From NCBI GenBank assembly GCA_002049455.2, contig KV919184.1:1-53626 (forward strand): DNA of 53,626 nucleotides. Reading direction: 5' to 3'. Within the stretch, counting starts at the first letter, position 1; every line of letters begins with the position of its first letter. This document shows, piece after piece, positions 45,190 to 53,626 of the stretch. This stretch comes from Porphyra umbilicalis. Its lineage: Eukaryota; Rhodophyta; Bangiophyceae; Bangiales; Bangiaceae. The translations under genes were made by a program, and so were the position numbers. The notes under the pieces were generated by a model. That model did no database searches and was not told the DNA's origin. It saw only the letters and a program-made list of their open reading frames with translations.

Positions 45190-45536
45190 GTCGTGCAGGT
45201 CGCTCTGTATTTACTTTGAGCGTGTCAAATAGCTAAGCTAGTTCGGGCCAGGGTATTTGCGCGAACGTGCCTTCAGTTTGTCACTTTCGATAAAGACTTA
45301 ACTGCTTTTGTGGCCAGTTCACATGATGTGTGGGTGTGACGTCCTCTCCTTGCTCGGGCCGACCATCGCCGCCATCGGTCCTTCCCGCTTCCCCCACTGT
45401 CACGGCCGCCCTCCTCCTCGATCGGCCGCCCGTGTATCGCCCTGTTGACCCCCTTTCCCTTTCCCCTTCCTTCCTCTTTATCTCAAGTGCCCTTGTAAGC
45501 GACGTTCTGCCCATCCCCCCTTCCCCCCCCGGCACC

Positions 45537-45788
45537 ATGACGTCCGCCCCGGTTGCGACCGCCGCCAAGGCCACTGTTCAGGCCGTCGCCAAGTCGCCCG
45601 CTTCGGCCCCGATGGGGCAGCTGCGCTCCGCTTTTGTGGCGTACCACGAACGCTACATCGCGACGGGCTCCTTCCAGCCCTTCGTCCACGCCATGGTCGG
45701 CGCCTTTGCGATCGGCTATGCGTTTGAGTACCCGCACATCAAGCACGAGGTGTCGCACCAGCGCGCCGAAGCGGCCAAGATCGAATAG
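45537..45788 (+). CDS. Mitochondrial F1Fo-ATP synthase subunit f-like protein
   Basis: 83 aa, single exon, ATG in CACCATGA context. The N-terminal 30 residues are Ala/Lys/Ser-rich with no acidic residue, as in a mitochondrial presequence. A pattern shared with subunit f follows: AYHERYIATGS, then a single membrane helix (HAMVGAFAIGYAFEY) and PHIKHE at its end, close to the YxFxYxHLKHE motif of animal subunit f. Subunit f is a membrane-stalk protein of the Fo dimer interface. The call rests on this short pattern and on size, so it is moderate; another small inner-membrane protein is possible. It is convergent with the HIT4-like gene. Confidence 0.6.
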   Translation: MTSAPVATAAKATVQAVAKSPASAPMGQLRSAFVAYHERYIATGSFQPFVHAMVGAFAIGYAFEYPHIKHEVSHQRAEAAKIE

Positions 45789-46618
45789 AGCGGGCGCTGG
45801 GCCGTGGTGAGCTCCACACGGCGAGTGGGCGGGGCGTAGCGTGAAGGTGGTGGGTCCTCGCCAGTGTCGGGTGGGCAGTCAGTTGTGTGCGGCACGTGCC
45901 GGGCTGGTGAGGTGCGCGGGGTGGTGTGGATGATGGCTGGACTTGTGGGCCGCTGCGTTGCTGCCGCGGGGTCGGGTGAACGAAGGCGACTGGTGCACAC
46001 GCCGTGCTGCGAGTACCAAGGCCATTGACGCAGGTGGGATGACGCGGAGGGTCGCCGTATTGCGCTGGGAGTGAGTGTTGCGCGGGTGTCCTGTTGTTTT
46101 CTTTTTTGCTGGGTGAAGTATGGTCTCCTTTCTCTCGACGTGTGTGCAGAGCGAGTCCGCGACGTACCTTCTCGCGGCCGGTGTTTTGCGTGCAACTCGT
46201 GAGGAGCCTTCTATCCATCTCTCTTGGCGTACATGTCTGTCTCAGAGGCTCATTCCTCCATGAGGTCACTTGTGGTAGGCTGCTACACTTTTGGTCAGGC
46301 TGTAATCTGTTCCATTGCCCAGCATGTGCCGCTCAGACAGCTCGACAAGTCACTGTGTGAGCGCGTGCGTATGAATGCAGCTCGCTCTGCCATACCGAAT
46401 GACTCGATGTGTGGCAGCACATACGGTAGTTCCCGCTGCCTTCTTGCGCGGACACTTGGCTGGTGCCAAGTTGATGGCCGCCCGAGCGCAGCAGCCTCTC
46501 AAGGTGGCCAGTAAACCAAGTCGACGAACGCAGAGTGACACGTGTACAAGACAAAGACAAGGGACAAGGAAACAAAGTGCACGCAGGCGACTTGCATACA
46601 CGCCCACCCTACCACGCC
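45789..46618. other. Tail-to-tail intergenic region ATP synthase f / HIT4-like
   Basis: 830 bp between convergent genes. Plus-strand GT-rich sequence follows the ATP synthase f stop. No gene, RNA or repeat was found. Confidence 0.5.
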
Positions 46619-48018
46619 CTAAAACACTTGCTTTGCCTTTCCATAGTACCGGTTGCAAAACGCGGTCTTCATCTTGGACACGTCCGGCTTGGTGTTTTGT
46701 GGGTAGAACTTGATGAGCTTCATCGTCCGCAGGCTCTCCAGCTCCTCTGCCGGCATCGCCTCGATCCTTTGCTTGCGCGCGAGCTTCTCTTCCCGATACC
46801 GCGCCTTGGTCGCCTTGACCTCGGCAGTGATCGCGGCGGCCATGGACGTGGCAATGGCATCCCCCTCCAGCTCCTCGTCCTTCATCTTGGCTTCGACAAA
46901 CTCGTCCACGTCGTCGTCCATCTCCCAGTCGTAGGGGAACATGGTCGTCTTGCCGTCGGGCTTCTCCCACGTCACTGTCACCTCCGTGTCGACTTCGTCG
47001 GCGGCCGCCGCCGCGTCGCCCTCGGGAGGAACACGTACGGCAGCACGTACTCGTACGTCTTGACATCGTCCTCCGTCATGTTTCGCAACCGCGCCCGCCG
47101 CTGCTCGCACTTGAGGACAAACACGCGGGGCTGTTTGGGCATCCGCCGGGCGCCCTTGCGCAGCAGTGGGTGCCAGCCCATTTTGAGTTTGGCCATCGGC
47201 ACGAGCTCCTCAGACGACCGCTGCACAGAGGTGATGGCGACGGTCTCGGGCGGGGGGCGCTTGGACACGACGGCCACAATGACGGGGATGGGGATCACCG
47301 TCGCCGTTTGTTCGAGGAGCACCCCAGCGCCGCCGCCGGCTGTCTGCGCGCCATCCCCGCCGGTCGCTTGCGTGGGCGGCTCCTCCTCCGCCTTGCTTTT
47401 TGGCTGCTCGACGGATTTGCCCGAGTTGGCCCGCGACCGCTTGGCCGCCCGCTCCTGCACATAGGCGTCGGCGTCGGCCTGCAGCGCAGCCATCCTTTTG
47501 CGCTGCGCCGCCGCCCGCACTGCCGCCCCATCCGACTCGTCGACGGCCTCGTCGTCAAAGTTCATGTCAAGCAGCTGCGGCTCGGTGGATCCAAACAGGT
47601 AGACGGTGTCGGTCGACAGCACGCCGCCCGTCGAGAGCGCCTCGTCCAGGTGCTCAAAGTCCCAGTCAATCTCGTTGACCGCCTCCAACTGATCCCAGTC
47701 CGTGCCGGCCAGGTACACCTTTTCCCACACGTCCTCGTACTGCTCCTGCGGCGGTCGCCTCGCCCCGGTCGCGGAGCCGGCAGATGAGGCCGCCGCCGTC
47801 GGTGCCACCGCCGGTGGGGCGACGGGCGGCTCAGCCACCTTGGCGGCTGCCCGCGGCTCAGCCACCTTGGCGGCTGCCCGCGGCTCAGCCACCTTGGCGG
47901 CTGCCGCCGCACCGCCTCGTGCCGCTCGACCGCCCCGACCGCCCCGCGTCGAGCCGCCGCCGCGGCCGGCGGCGGCGACGCGCGCCGTGCCTCGGCCGGC
48001 GCCCCGTCGTGGGGGCAT
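46619..48018 (-). CDS. HEAT INTOLERANT 4 (HIT4)-like chromatin protein
   Basis: Resembles plant HIT4, a nuclear protein needed for heat-induced chromocentre decondensation and release of silencing. The start is ATG 48018; the frame upstream has only non-ATG codons. A basic Gly/Arg-rich N-terminus is followed by three 27-bp repeats encoding KVAEPRAAA (47827-47907). Family blocks: EDVWEKVYLAGTDWDQLEAV, IDWDFEHLDEAL, GGVLSTDTVYLFGSTEPQLL, VAITSVQRSSEELVPMAKLK, CEQRRARLRNMTEDDVKTYE, YVLPYVFLP, FPYDWEMDDDVDEFV, and the C-terminus MKLIKFYPQN then FCNRYYGKAKQVF. The middle has a longer acidic/Ala insert than the plant protein. A frame change is needed at about 47018-47026 (CCTCCCGAGG), where there is no long homopolymer; one extra C restores the reading. 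Confidence 0.75.
47827..47907 (-). repeat. Three tandem 27-bp repeats inside the HIT4-like gene
   Basis: Units at 47827-47853, 47854-47880 and 47881-47907 are nearly identical, with the third diverging only in its last bases. They keep frame and encode a 9-residue repeat (KVAEPRAAA) in the basic N-terminal region. Confidence 0.9.
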
Positions 48019-48535
48019 CTTGCCAATCGCAACGGCGACGACTGGAGCCACAGCGACGACTTGACGGCCTGCCGCACCGTTTGGCTTGCGTTTCAACGGC
48101 CGCGATGTAGGAGAAACGGCCGACGGCAGCGCTGTAGAGGCGCGGGTGACAGCAACGGCCGCGCGGTTGGTGCGCGGGCGGTTTCAAGCAGAGCAAGGCG
48201 ACGGCCCGCGTTTTAGTCACCGTGCGGTTGCCTCGAGTCCACCAATTCCGTCATCGGCAATGGCGGATCACGCAACTGGCATTTCTCACTCGTGAGCATA
48301 TCAAGTCCTTTACAAAGGTTGGCAATTGTACGAAATTGCTGAGCCCCGCCGTCTCTGGCGTCGACGTCGCAACCGGGTCTCGGCCGCGTCGTTCCCATCA
48401 CAGTCCATCGCGTCTGCCTGCGTCAGTCCGCTCGTGCCCCCCGCCCTAGCCAAGCCCTCCCCTCATCCCACCCCCCTACCTGATCACACTCCATCCTCAC
48501 TGAATCGGCTTGCTCTTTCTCTGACCCACCCCACC
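48019..48535. other. Divergent promoter region HIT4-like / eIF3k
   Basis: 517 bp between head-to-head starts, so both promoters must be here. No TATA box was recognised; a CT-rich stretch (48455-48530) precedes the eIF3k ATG. Confidence 0.5.
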
Positions 48536-49219
48536 ATGGCAGAGGCGGCTGGCCCCGTGGACCTTGAGGACAAGGTCATGACGTTGCTCCAGTCGCAGCG
48601 GTACGACCCCGATATTCTGCCGACCCTGGAAGAGTATGTGGAGCAACAGGTAGCCACGGGTACGAACGACGCCATGGCCAACCTGGCCACCCTCAAGCTC
48701 TACCAGTTTTACCCCGCGACGTACAAGACGGCGGTTGTGTCCAAAATCCTCATCAAGGCCATCATGGCGCTACCGTCGACGGACTTCTTGTGCGCAATGT
48801 ATCTCATCCCTGCGGCAACGGCGGATGACGAGCCCATTCCGGCGCTCGTGCAGCTGGCGAGTATGCTCGAGACGGGCCGCTTTGAGGATTTCTGGCCGGC
48901 CACGGGGGCGGTGCGCCAGCTGCTCGACGGGGTGCCCGGCTTTGATGAGGCCGTCCGCTCCTTCATGCTCGTCGTCATTGGGCGGACGTACAAGCGGGTG
49001 GAGCGCACCGTGCTCGCGCGGCTACTGGGGTTGGAGGGCGTCGACGAGGCGGCGGAGGAGGCGGCGGTGGATGAGGTCATCAAGTCGGTCGGGTGGAAGG
49101 CGGGTGGGGAGGGCATGATCGTGGTGCCGGGTAACGGGGAGAACGAGGAGCGGGCAAAGACGGTCGGCGAGCAGCTGACGTTTAGGCAGGTGGCCGTCAA
49201 GATGCTGCGCAACGCCTGA
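48536..49219 (+). CDS. EIF3K: Translation initiation factor eIF3 subunit K
   Basis: Peripheral subunit of eIF3, which promotes 40S recruitment. 227 aa (human 218), one exon, ATG in a strong CCACCATGG context. Recognisable blocks: RYDPDILPTLEEYVEQQ, NLATLKLYQFYPA, ILIKAIMALPSTDFLCAMYL, PIPALVQLASMLETGRFEDFW, LLDGVPGFDEAVRSFMLVVI, and the winged-helix end with VIKSVGW and EQLTFRQVAVKMLRN. There is no frame break, and the composition is less biased than in its neighbours. It is head-to-head with the HIT4-like gene and convergent with the CCB1-like gene. Confidence 0.96.
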   Translation: MAEAAGPVDLEDKVMTLLQSQRYDPDILPTLEEYVEQQVATGTNDAMANLATLKLYQFYPATYKTAVVSKILIKAIMALPSTDFLCAMYLIPAATADDEPIPALVQLASMLETGRFEDFWPATGAVRQLLDGVPGFDEAVRSFMLVVIGRTYKRVERTVLARLLGLEGVDEAAEEAAVDEVIKSVGWKAGGEGMIVVPGNGENEERAKTVGEQLTFRQVAVKMLRNA

Positions 49220-49537
49220 GCGTGTGGGGTGACTGAGCGGGGATGGGTCTTGGCGTGTTTTCAGGGGGATGAGCACATGCAGAGGTTTTTTGCAGAGCTT
49301 TCTTTCAGACGCTGATGATTGTTGGGCTGGGCTACGCTGTCGTGGTGCTCGGAACCTCCCGGTTCAAAAAAGTTGCGGCCTCATCGACGCAGACATCGCC
49401 GGCATACCGACCGTGTTTCTAGGCCTACCGACTCGAGATAACAGAAAAGTGCGGCTGGAATGAGAGGTGCGGCTTTGAAGGATATATATTTTGAACACGC
49501 GCCGCGCACCTCACTTGACCCGATCACAGATGCACGC
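49220..49537. other. Tail-to-tail intergenic region eIF3k / CCB1-like
   Basis: 318 bp holding two 3' ends. An AT-rich patch (GGATATATATTTTG, about 49480) lies close to the CCB1-like stop. No gene is seen. Confidence 0.5.
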
Positions 49538-50344
49538 CTACTCCTCCACGCTGTTCCGCTTGACGCCCAGCTCCCTCTCAAACACCGCCACCTCATCCCG
49601 GTGGCCCTTGACAAACAGCGTCACGCCCGTCGACGGCACGCCCGGCACGCCCGCCAGCGGCTCGTTGCCGCCCTCCCCGACCTGCACCATGCACTTGAAC
49701 TGCTCCGCCCGCTCCGCCTTGGCCCAATACCACGGGCCAACGGCGGCACCGAGGACGCTCACCGCGTACCACTTGCTGCTCGCATACTCTGGCGGGAGCA
49801 CCAGGTTGGCCATGAGCACGACGCCGGCCAGGCCCGCGACGGCGACCGACACCAAGATGGTGGCGATGGACGTGCTCGGCTTGACAACGCCCTCGTACGT
49901 CATGACGCCCGGCCGCTCGTCCATTTCCGGCTTGGCCACATACGCCCGGCCGGTCAGGATGGCCGACGCCTTGCGTGCGAGCGTGTCGGGCGACGTGTCG
50001 GTCGGCAGCGTAAACGACGCCTGCGTCAGGCGGTCCTTGACAGAGCCCTTGATGAAGGAGAGGCCGCCCCAGGCGGTGAGGAGGAAGACAAATGCCGTCA
50101 CGCCCAGCGACGACTGGTTGGTCGCCGTCACCTCTGCGAGGTGCGTCAGCGCATAGGCGGTCGTCGCGAGCTCCGCCGACGCCCGGGGGGGGGTGCGCGC
50201 CGGCGTGGCGGGCCGGGGCGCCGCCGCGGCGCGCGCCGCGGCGGGCGCGCGACAGACGCGGCGGCCGGAAAAGGCCGACGCGGTCGCAGGGCGCACGACG
50301 GCGGCGGCGCCCACAAAGGCGGGGCGGGCGGCAAGACCCATCAT
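49538..50344 (-). CDS. CCB1-like cofactor assembly protein for cytochrome b6f (DUF3529 type), plastid
   Basis: 268 aa from the first ATG (50344; a second follows directly). The N-terminal ~70 residues are Ala/Arg/Val/Ser-rich and lack acidic residues, which fits a plastid transit peptide. The rest resembles the cyanobacterial/plastid CCB1 family, needed for covalent haem ci attachment to cytochrome b6. A first helix (GVTAFVFLLTAWGGLSFI) runs into the characteristic KGSVKDRLTQ. Then come a soluble part (ILTGRAYVAK), two helices (TSIATILVSVAVAGLAGVVL and the WYAVSVLGAAVGPWYW region), KAERAEQFKCMVQV, and the tail VKGHRDEVAVFERELGVKR. The match is by pattern from memory, so the exact family member is less sure than the plastid-membrane nature. 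No frame break. Confidence 0.65.
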   Translation of the reverse strand: MMGLAARPAFVGAAAVVRPATASAFSGRRVCRAPAAARAAAAPRPATPARTPPRASAELATTAYALTHLAEVTATNQSSLGVTAFVFLLTAWGGLSFIKGSVKDRLTQASFTLPTDTSPDTLARKASAILTGRAYVAKPEMDERPGVMTYEGVVKPSTSIATILVSVAVAGLAGVVLMANLVLPPEYASSKWYAVSVLGAAVGPWYWAKAERAEQFKCMVQVGEGGNEPLAGVPGVPSTGVTLFVKGHRDEVAVFERELGVKRNSVEE

Positions 50345-51060
50345 CGAGGCGGGGGTGGCAGGCGTTATGGGGACAGAGAAGACGGGAGTGGCGAGCAGAG
50401 CGCGGCTCACGGAGCTGCGTACGGAAAGGGGCTAAAAAAAAAACAGAAGCCGGTCTCAATGCCAACAGAGGATAGTAACGCAGACTGGGGAGAGGCGACA
50501 AGTGGGGGTGTGGGCGATGCTTGGGAGGCGCAACCTGCAGATGTCCAAAGCCGAGGCGATGCACGGGGGCCGCGACAACCTGGAAGCGCGTTGCCGCCAC
50601 GGTCTGCTTCCAGCGCCCACTTCCGGTGCACGCCGACGTCCGGATCGCCGAGCAGGCCACGCCCAGCCTCAAACGGGAGGGACTGTGGCGGCCAGAGACT
50701 GGATCGACTGGTTGGTCTCTGCGGCCCGTTTATGGTACGCGCCACGTGGCTGCCTAGAGCCACAGTTCTGGAATGAAGGAATCAAATCAAGTCCTCCGTG
50801 GCGGCAGATCAGGGGATGTACCGAGAGGGGCTCGGTGCATGTACCGAGAGGGGCTCGGTCATCCCGCGTGATGGACTCAAGCCTACCTCGGTACATCTCT
50901 GTCTGTTGTCCTGTCATGGCAGAGTCAACGTATGCCGCGGTGGCACACGAGCTCCCAGCATCGACGATCTCTGAGCATGTATGTATCGCACAGAGCGCAA
51001 GCAAACGCTGTGACAAGAAGAAGCGGCACAGCACGACTTCGAGCGCTCTCGAGGCCCCCC
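50345..51060. other. Intergenic region CCB1-like / DUF4336
   Basis: 716 bp between two minus-strand genes, upstream of the CCB1-like start. It contains a tandem hairpin repeat (listed). No other feature is seen. Confidence 0.5.
50816..50861. repeat. Two tandem 23-bp units, each a small hairpin
   Basis: ATGTACCGAGAGGGGCTCGG begins both units (50816-50838 and 50839-50861); 21 of 23 positions agree. Each contains ACCGAG/CTCGGT arms around a G-rich loop. A partial inverse copy (CCTCGGTACAT) lies at 50886-50896. It could be a paired regulatory site. Confidence 0.75.
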
Positions 51061-52488
51061 TCACTCCTTAAGCATAGAGGCGTAGAAAGCGCGCATGACT
51101 CCCGCCACGTCCACCCCCTCCTCCACAACCCCGTGGCAAGGAATGATACGCTCCCCCCCCAGGCGAGCACGCGCTCCAACTCGGCCTGCCACCGCGCCTT
51201 GTCACGCACCAAAAACGCCTCGTAGACGGGCTTGTACACCCAGTCCATGCCCGCCGCGAAGAAGCGTGTGCGCCGCGGCACCCCCGCCGGCCAATTCCAG
51301 TACAAATCCGTCGCCAGGAGCGTCCCCGACGGGGTGTGAAAAAAGACCGATTCGGCAAAGAGCGGCATGCCCCCCATAAACGTGTGCTCAATGACGCCCT
51401 GAAAGGCCGGGTGGGGGGTGTTGTCGGCCGGCACGTCCCCCGTGTAGGGCGTGTCGACGGTGGCGGCGTAGCCGGGGGGCGCCAACGACACGGCGTCGGG
51501 GTAGGCGGCGACCCACTGGGCGGCGCAGTCAACGTGCTCCTTGTTGGAGACGACAATGACCGAAACGGGGCCGAGCGCCGCGAGCGACGCTTTGAGGGAC
51601 GCCGTGAGCAGCAGGGGGGCATGCACAAAGAGGCTGCCGTCGGGCAGGCGGATGACCGTCGTCTTGCCGCCAACGTCCACGGTCAGCCAGTCATCTGTTG
51701 GGGGAGCGGGGAAGAGAAGAGAGTCGAGGGTGGCGAGTGCGCAAGCAAGGTAGGGACACCAGTCGCAACACGAGCCAGGTGCAAAAGAAAAACAGAGGGG
51801 TGACACTCATGCAGCGGCAAACAACAGAAAACCAATGCAAAGCGGAAGTAGACGGGCGTCAAAAGACCGCCACGGGCACCGTGGCCTCGCCACACCTCGA
51901 CACCAGAGCAACGCACGCAGGCGCCACCACACACCCACGCCGGCCACCCCCCACCCCCCCCCCCAACGGCAACCACAGAGCCTCACAGCGCACACACCGC
52001 CCGCCACGCCCGAGCCCCAACGTACAAGCGCGCTCCACCACCCACACGTCCTCACACACGCGGCGGATGAGCTCCCCCGTCACGTTGCTCCAGCCGCGGC
52101 GCACCTTGACGCGGCCCGCCCGGGACGGCACCGGCTCCAGCGGCGCGTCCGCCCCCGCAGGCGCGGCGGCGGCGGCGGCGGCAGAGGCAGCGTCGGGCCC
52201 CATCTGGGGGGGGCGGCCGCCGCGGCGTGCCGCGGGAGCGCCGGCCGGGCGTCGGCACGCGCCGGCAGCGGCGCGTCGCTGCGGCGCCGCAGCCAAGGGG
52301 GCACCCGAGACGAAAGCGGCGGCGCCACACGGGTCGGGGGCAGAGGGCGCCATGGGGTGCGGTCGAGGCGGGCGGCGGGCGGCAGCGAGGGAGAAAGAGA
52401 GGCCAAGGCGACGACCGCGGGTGGCGCAACGCCCCACGGCTCCGTGCAATGCGCGAGGGCTGGACCACGCCAACGCAACTGCCATCAT
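51061..52488 (-). CDS. DUF4336 family protein, probably organelle-targeted
   Basis: DUF4336 proteins have a metallo-beta-lactamase-like fold and no settled function; many are in cyanobacteria and plastids. Exon 1 is 52488-52026 and exon 2 is 51694-51061. The intron 52025-51695 starts GTACGT and ends CCAACAG, and the join gives DVWVVERAYDWLTVDVGG. The leader (first ~60 residues) is basic and Ala-rich, like a transit peptide. Family blocks: KTTVIRLPDGSLFVHAPLLL, LGPVSVIVVSNKEHVD, WVAAYPDAVSLAPPG, ESVFFHTPSGTLLATDLYWN. The C-terminal IIPCHGVVEEGVD...FYASMLKE is reached by one frame change in the G run at 51152-51159, again one base short. The start is the first of two adjacent ATGs at 52488. Confidence 0.8.
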
Positions 52489-53133
52489 GCGAGCCACGTG
52501 GCCAGCAAGCAGAAACGGATGCCATACTTTTCTTCCTTTCACTCACAGTGGGTCCTCCCAGATCAGATGGATTCCCATGCAGTAGGGGCCCCACCGCGCG
52601 GGGCAGCGACGCAGCGGCGCAGACCCCGTTTCCTTCCGCCGGGCGCGCGACGCGCGCGACACCCGGTGCATCGAGCGAGCGGTCGCAACTGCCTCGGCAT
52701 CCCGCCGTGGATGGTTAAGATGCTCCTGCGTCAAGCCACCGCGGAGAGGGGTGCGCAAACGCGAGCACCGCAGGCGTGGTGTTGACGGTCGTGCGCCTGG
52801 TTGGTCCCCTCCCAGCCGGCGCGCGACCGACCGCCCGCACCGCGCGCGTCCCCAAGCTCGACGCGTTTCCCCCCCGACCGAGCTGCCCCAGACCAGACGA
52901 GGACCCCATTGACGCGGCGGCGTTTGTCGACGGCGGCGACGCCGCGTGCAGGAGGCCTCTTGCGGGGCGTCTGGCCATCCTCCGCACGGCCGTGCGCCGT
53001 GTCGCCACGGCGTGCGGTCCAACCCCACTGCCACCATTCTGCCCTGGACCAGACGTCATGGCGGCTGCTACAGTGACCCCATCCCCATTTTGCAGGCACG
53101 CGGGCACGCGGGCACGCGCCTCCCCCCCCCCCC
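52489..53133. other. Intergenic region DUF4336 / HTH_42 protein
   Basis: About 645 bp upstream of the DUF4336 start on the minus strand. It is mixed in composition, and a short tandem GGGCACGCG occurs near 53100. No gene is seen. Confidence 0.5.
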
Positions 53134-53626
53134 TCAATCGATGCGCACGTCCGCCAGCGGGCGCCCCCAAAACCCCTCTGCCATCGCCGCCGCCTCGGCG
53201 CGCACCGCCGCCGCGTCGGCGGCGTCGGCGAGCCCCCCCCCCCAAACGTGTCAATCGCAAACGCGACGCCCGCGTCGGCGGCGGCGCCGACCACCCGCGC
53301 CGCCCACGTGCCGACGGCAACGCCGTCGAGCAGCACCGTCGCCCGCACGTCGGCGTTGCGGGACCAGACGCGGGCCTTGGCGGCGGGCGGCACGAGCCAC
53401 GCCTTGTCCGCGTGGCCGAGCAGCAGCGGATCAAAGCGGCCGAGCAGCCGCGCGCGGGGGCCGGGGGGGGGGGGGGGGGCACCCCGCCCAAGGTGCGCGG
53501 CGAGCACGTAGCCATCGCCGAGCAGCGCCGCGTCCGCCGCCACCGCCTCGTCCGTGGCCGGCTCGTTGCCGCCGCCGCCGCCGTCACCGCCGCCGCCGCC
53601 GTCGGCGGGCACGACGGACACGGCGG
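53134..53626 (-). CDS. Winged-helix DNA-binding protein, HTH_42 / YcaQ-like (5' part outside the window)
   Basis: Only the C-terminal ~160 residues are inside the window. Segments matching the HTH_42 family (winged-helix proteins, some of which are alkylpurine or interstrand-crosslink DNA glycosylases such as YcaQ/AlkX): LLGRFDPLLLGHADKAWLVP, AKARVWSRNADVRATVLLDG, VAVGTWAARV, and a C-terminal helix AEAAAMAEGFWGRPLADVRID before the stop at 53134. The glycosylase QxQ/QxD motif would lie in the missing N-terminal part, so activity cannot be judged. One frame change in the C run at 53236-53245 is one base short on the sense strand. The usual members are bacterial or plant. Confidence 0.75.

Larger units (their letters stand above)
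43496..45536. other. Divergent intergenic region PRP16 / ATP synthase f, repeat-bearing
   Basis: 2 kb between divergent genes. It contains a diverged 48-bp direct repeat and a strong stem-loop, listed separately, plus poly-T (44243-44250). No coding feature that I can recognise. Confidence 0.5.

Noticed and set aside
48019..48096. Longer HIT4-like start at 48096
   Set aside because: The codon there is TTG; the first in-frame ATG is at 48018.
49340..49440. GGTTCAA B-box-like sequence near 49361
   Set aside because: No cloverleaf could be folded around it.
50345..50410. Longer CCB1-like start at 50410
   Set aside because: The codon there is GTG; two ATGs occur at 50344 and 50341 in front of a transit-like peptide.

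Overview
The window looks like nuclear DNA of a photosynthetic eukaryote, most likely a red alga of the Porphyra/Pyropia type (inference). It is very GC-rich, with long runs of G or C inside genes. Genes are close together on both strands and have no operon logic. Introns are few and short (190-331 bp), with GT..AG ends. Products are eukaryotic (U3 snoRNP protein, PRP16, eIF3k, MYST acetyltransferase, mitochondrial enzymes) and plastid-type (a CCB1-like cytochrome b6f assembly factor, a DUF4336 protein with a transit-like leader). A tRNA-Lys with an extra insertion in the T-loop also points to red algae, where ectopic tRNA introns are known. Layout: 130-3153 is a complete-looking DDE transposon (29-bp perfect terminal inverted repeats, intact transposase) carrying a nested 382-bp hAT-like MITE with an 8-bp target duplication. 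4195-4301 is the tRNA-Lys(UUU), minus strand. 4727-19519 holds UTP4 (-), MEMO1 (+), GCVT (-), an unknown membrane protein (+) and glutathione synthetase (+). 19520-22269 is a MYST histone acetyltransferase (+). 22270-27463 is gene-poor and carries inverted repeats and a near-perfect palindrome. 27464-36988 holds an animal-type haem peroxidase (+), a FAF1-like UAS-UBX protein (-) and a secreted LPMO-like protein (-). 39252-43495 is PRP16 (-). 43496-45536 is repeat-bearing. 45537-53626 holds ATP synthase subunit f-like (+), HIT4-like (-), eIF3k (+), CCB1-like (-), a DUF4336 protein (-) and a winged-helix HTH_42 protein (-, cut by the window end). These are unlinked housekeeping functions: ribosome biogenesis, splicing, translation initiation, mitochondrial glycine and ATP metabolism, glutathione synthesis, chromatin and plastid assembly. 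Two secreted or membrane redox proteins (peroxidase and LPMO) stand out. A general caution: many conserved proteins can be read through only by changing frame at a run of G in the sense strand. Nearly all of these changes have the same sign (one base short). I treat them as one gene each and give the break positions; systematic under-calling of homopolymers is the simplest explanation.
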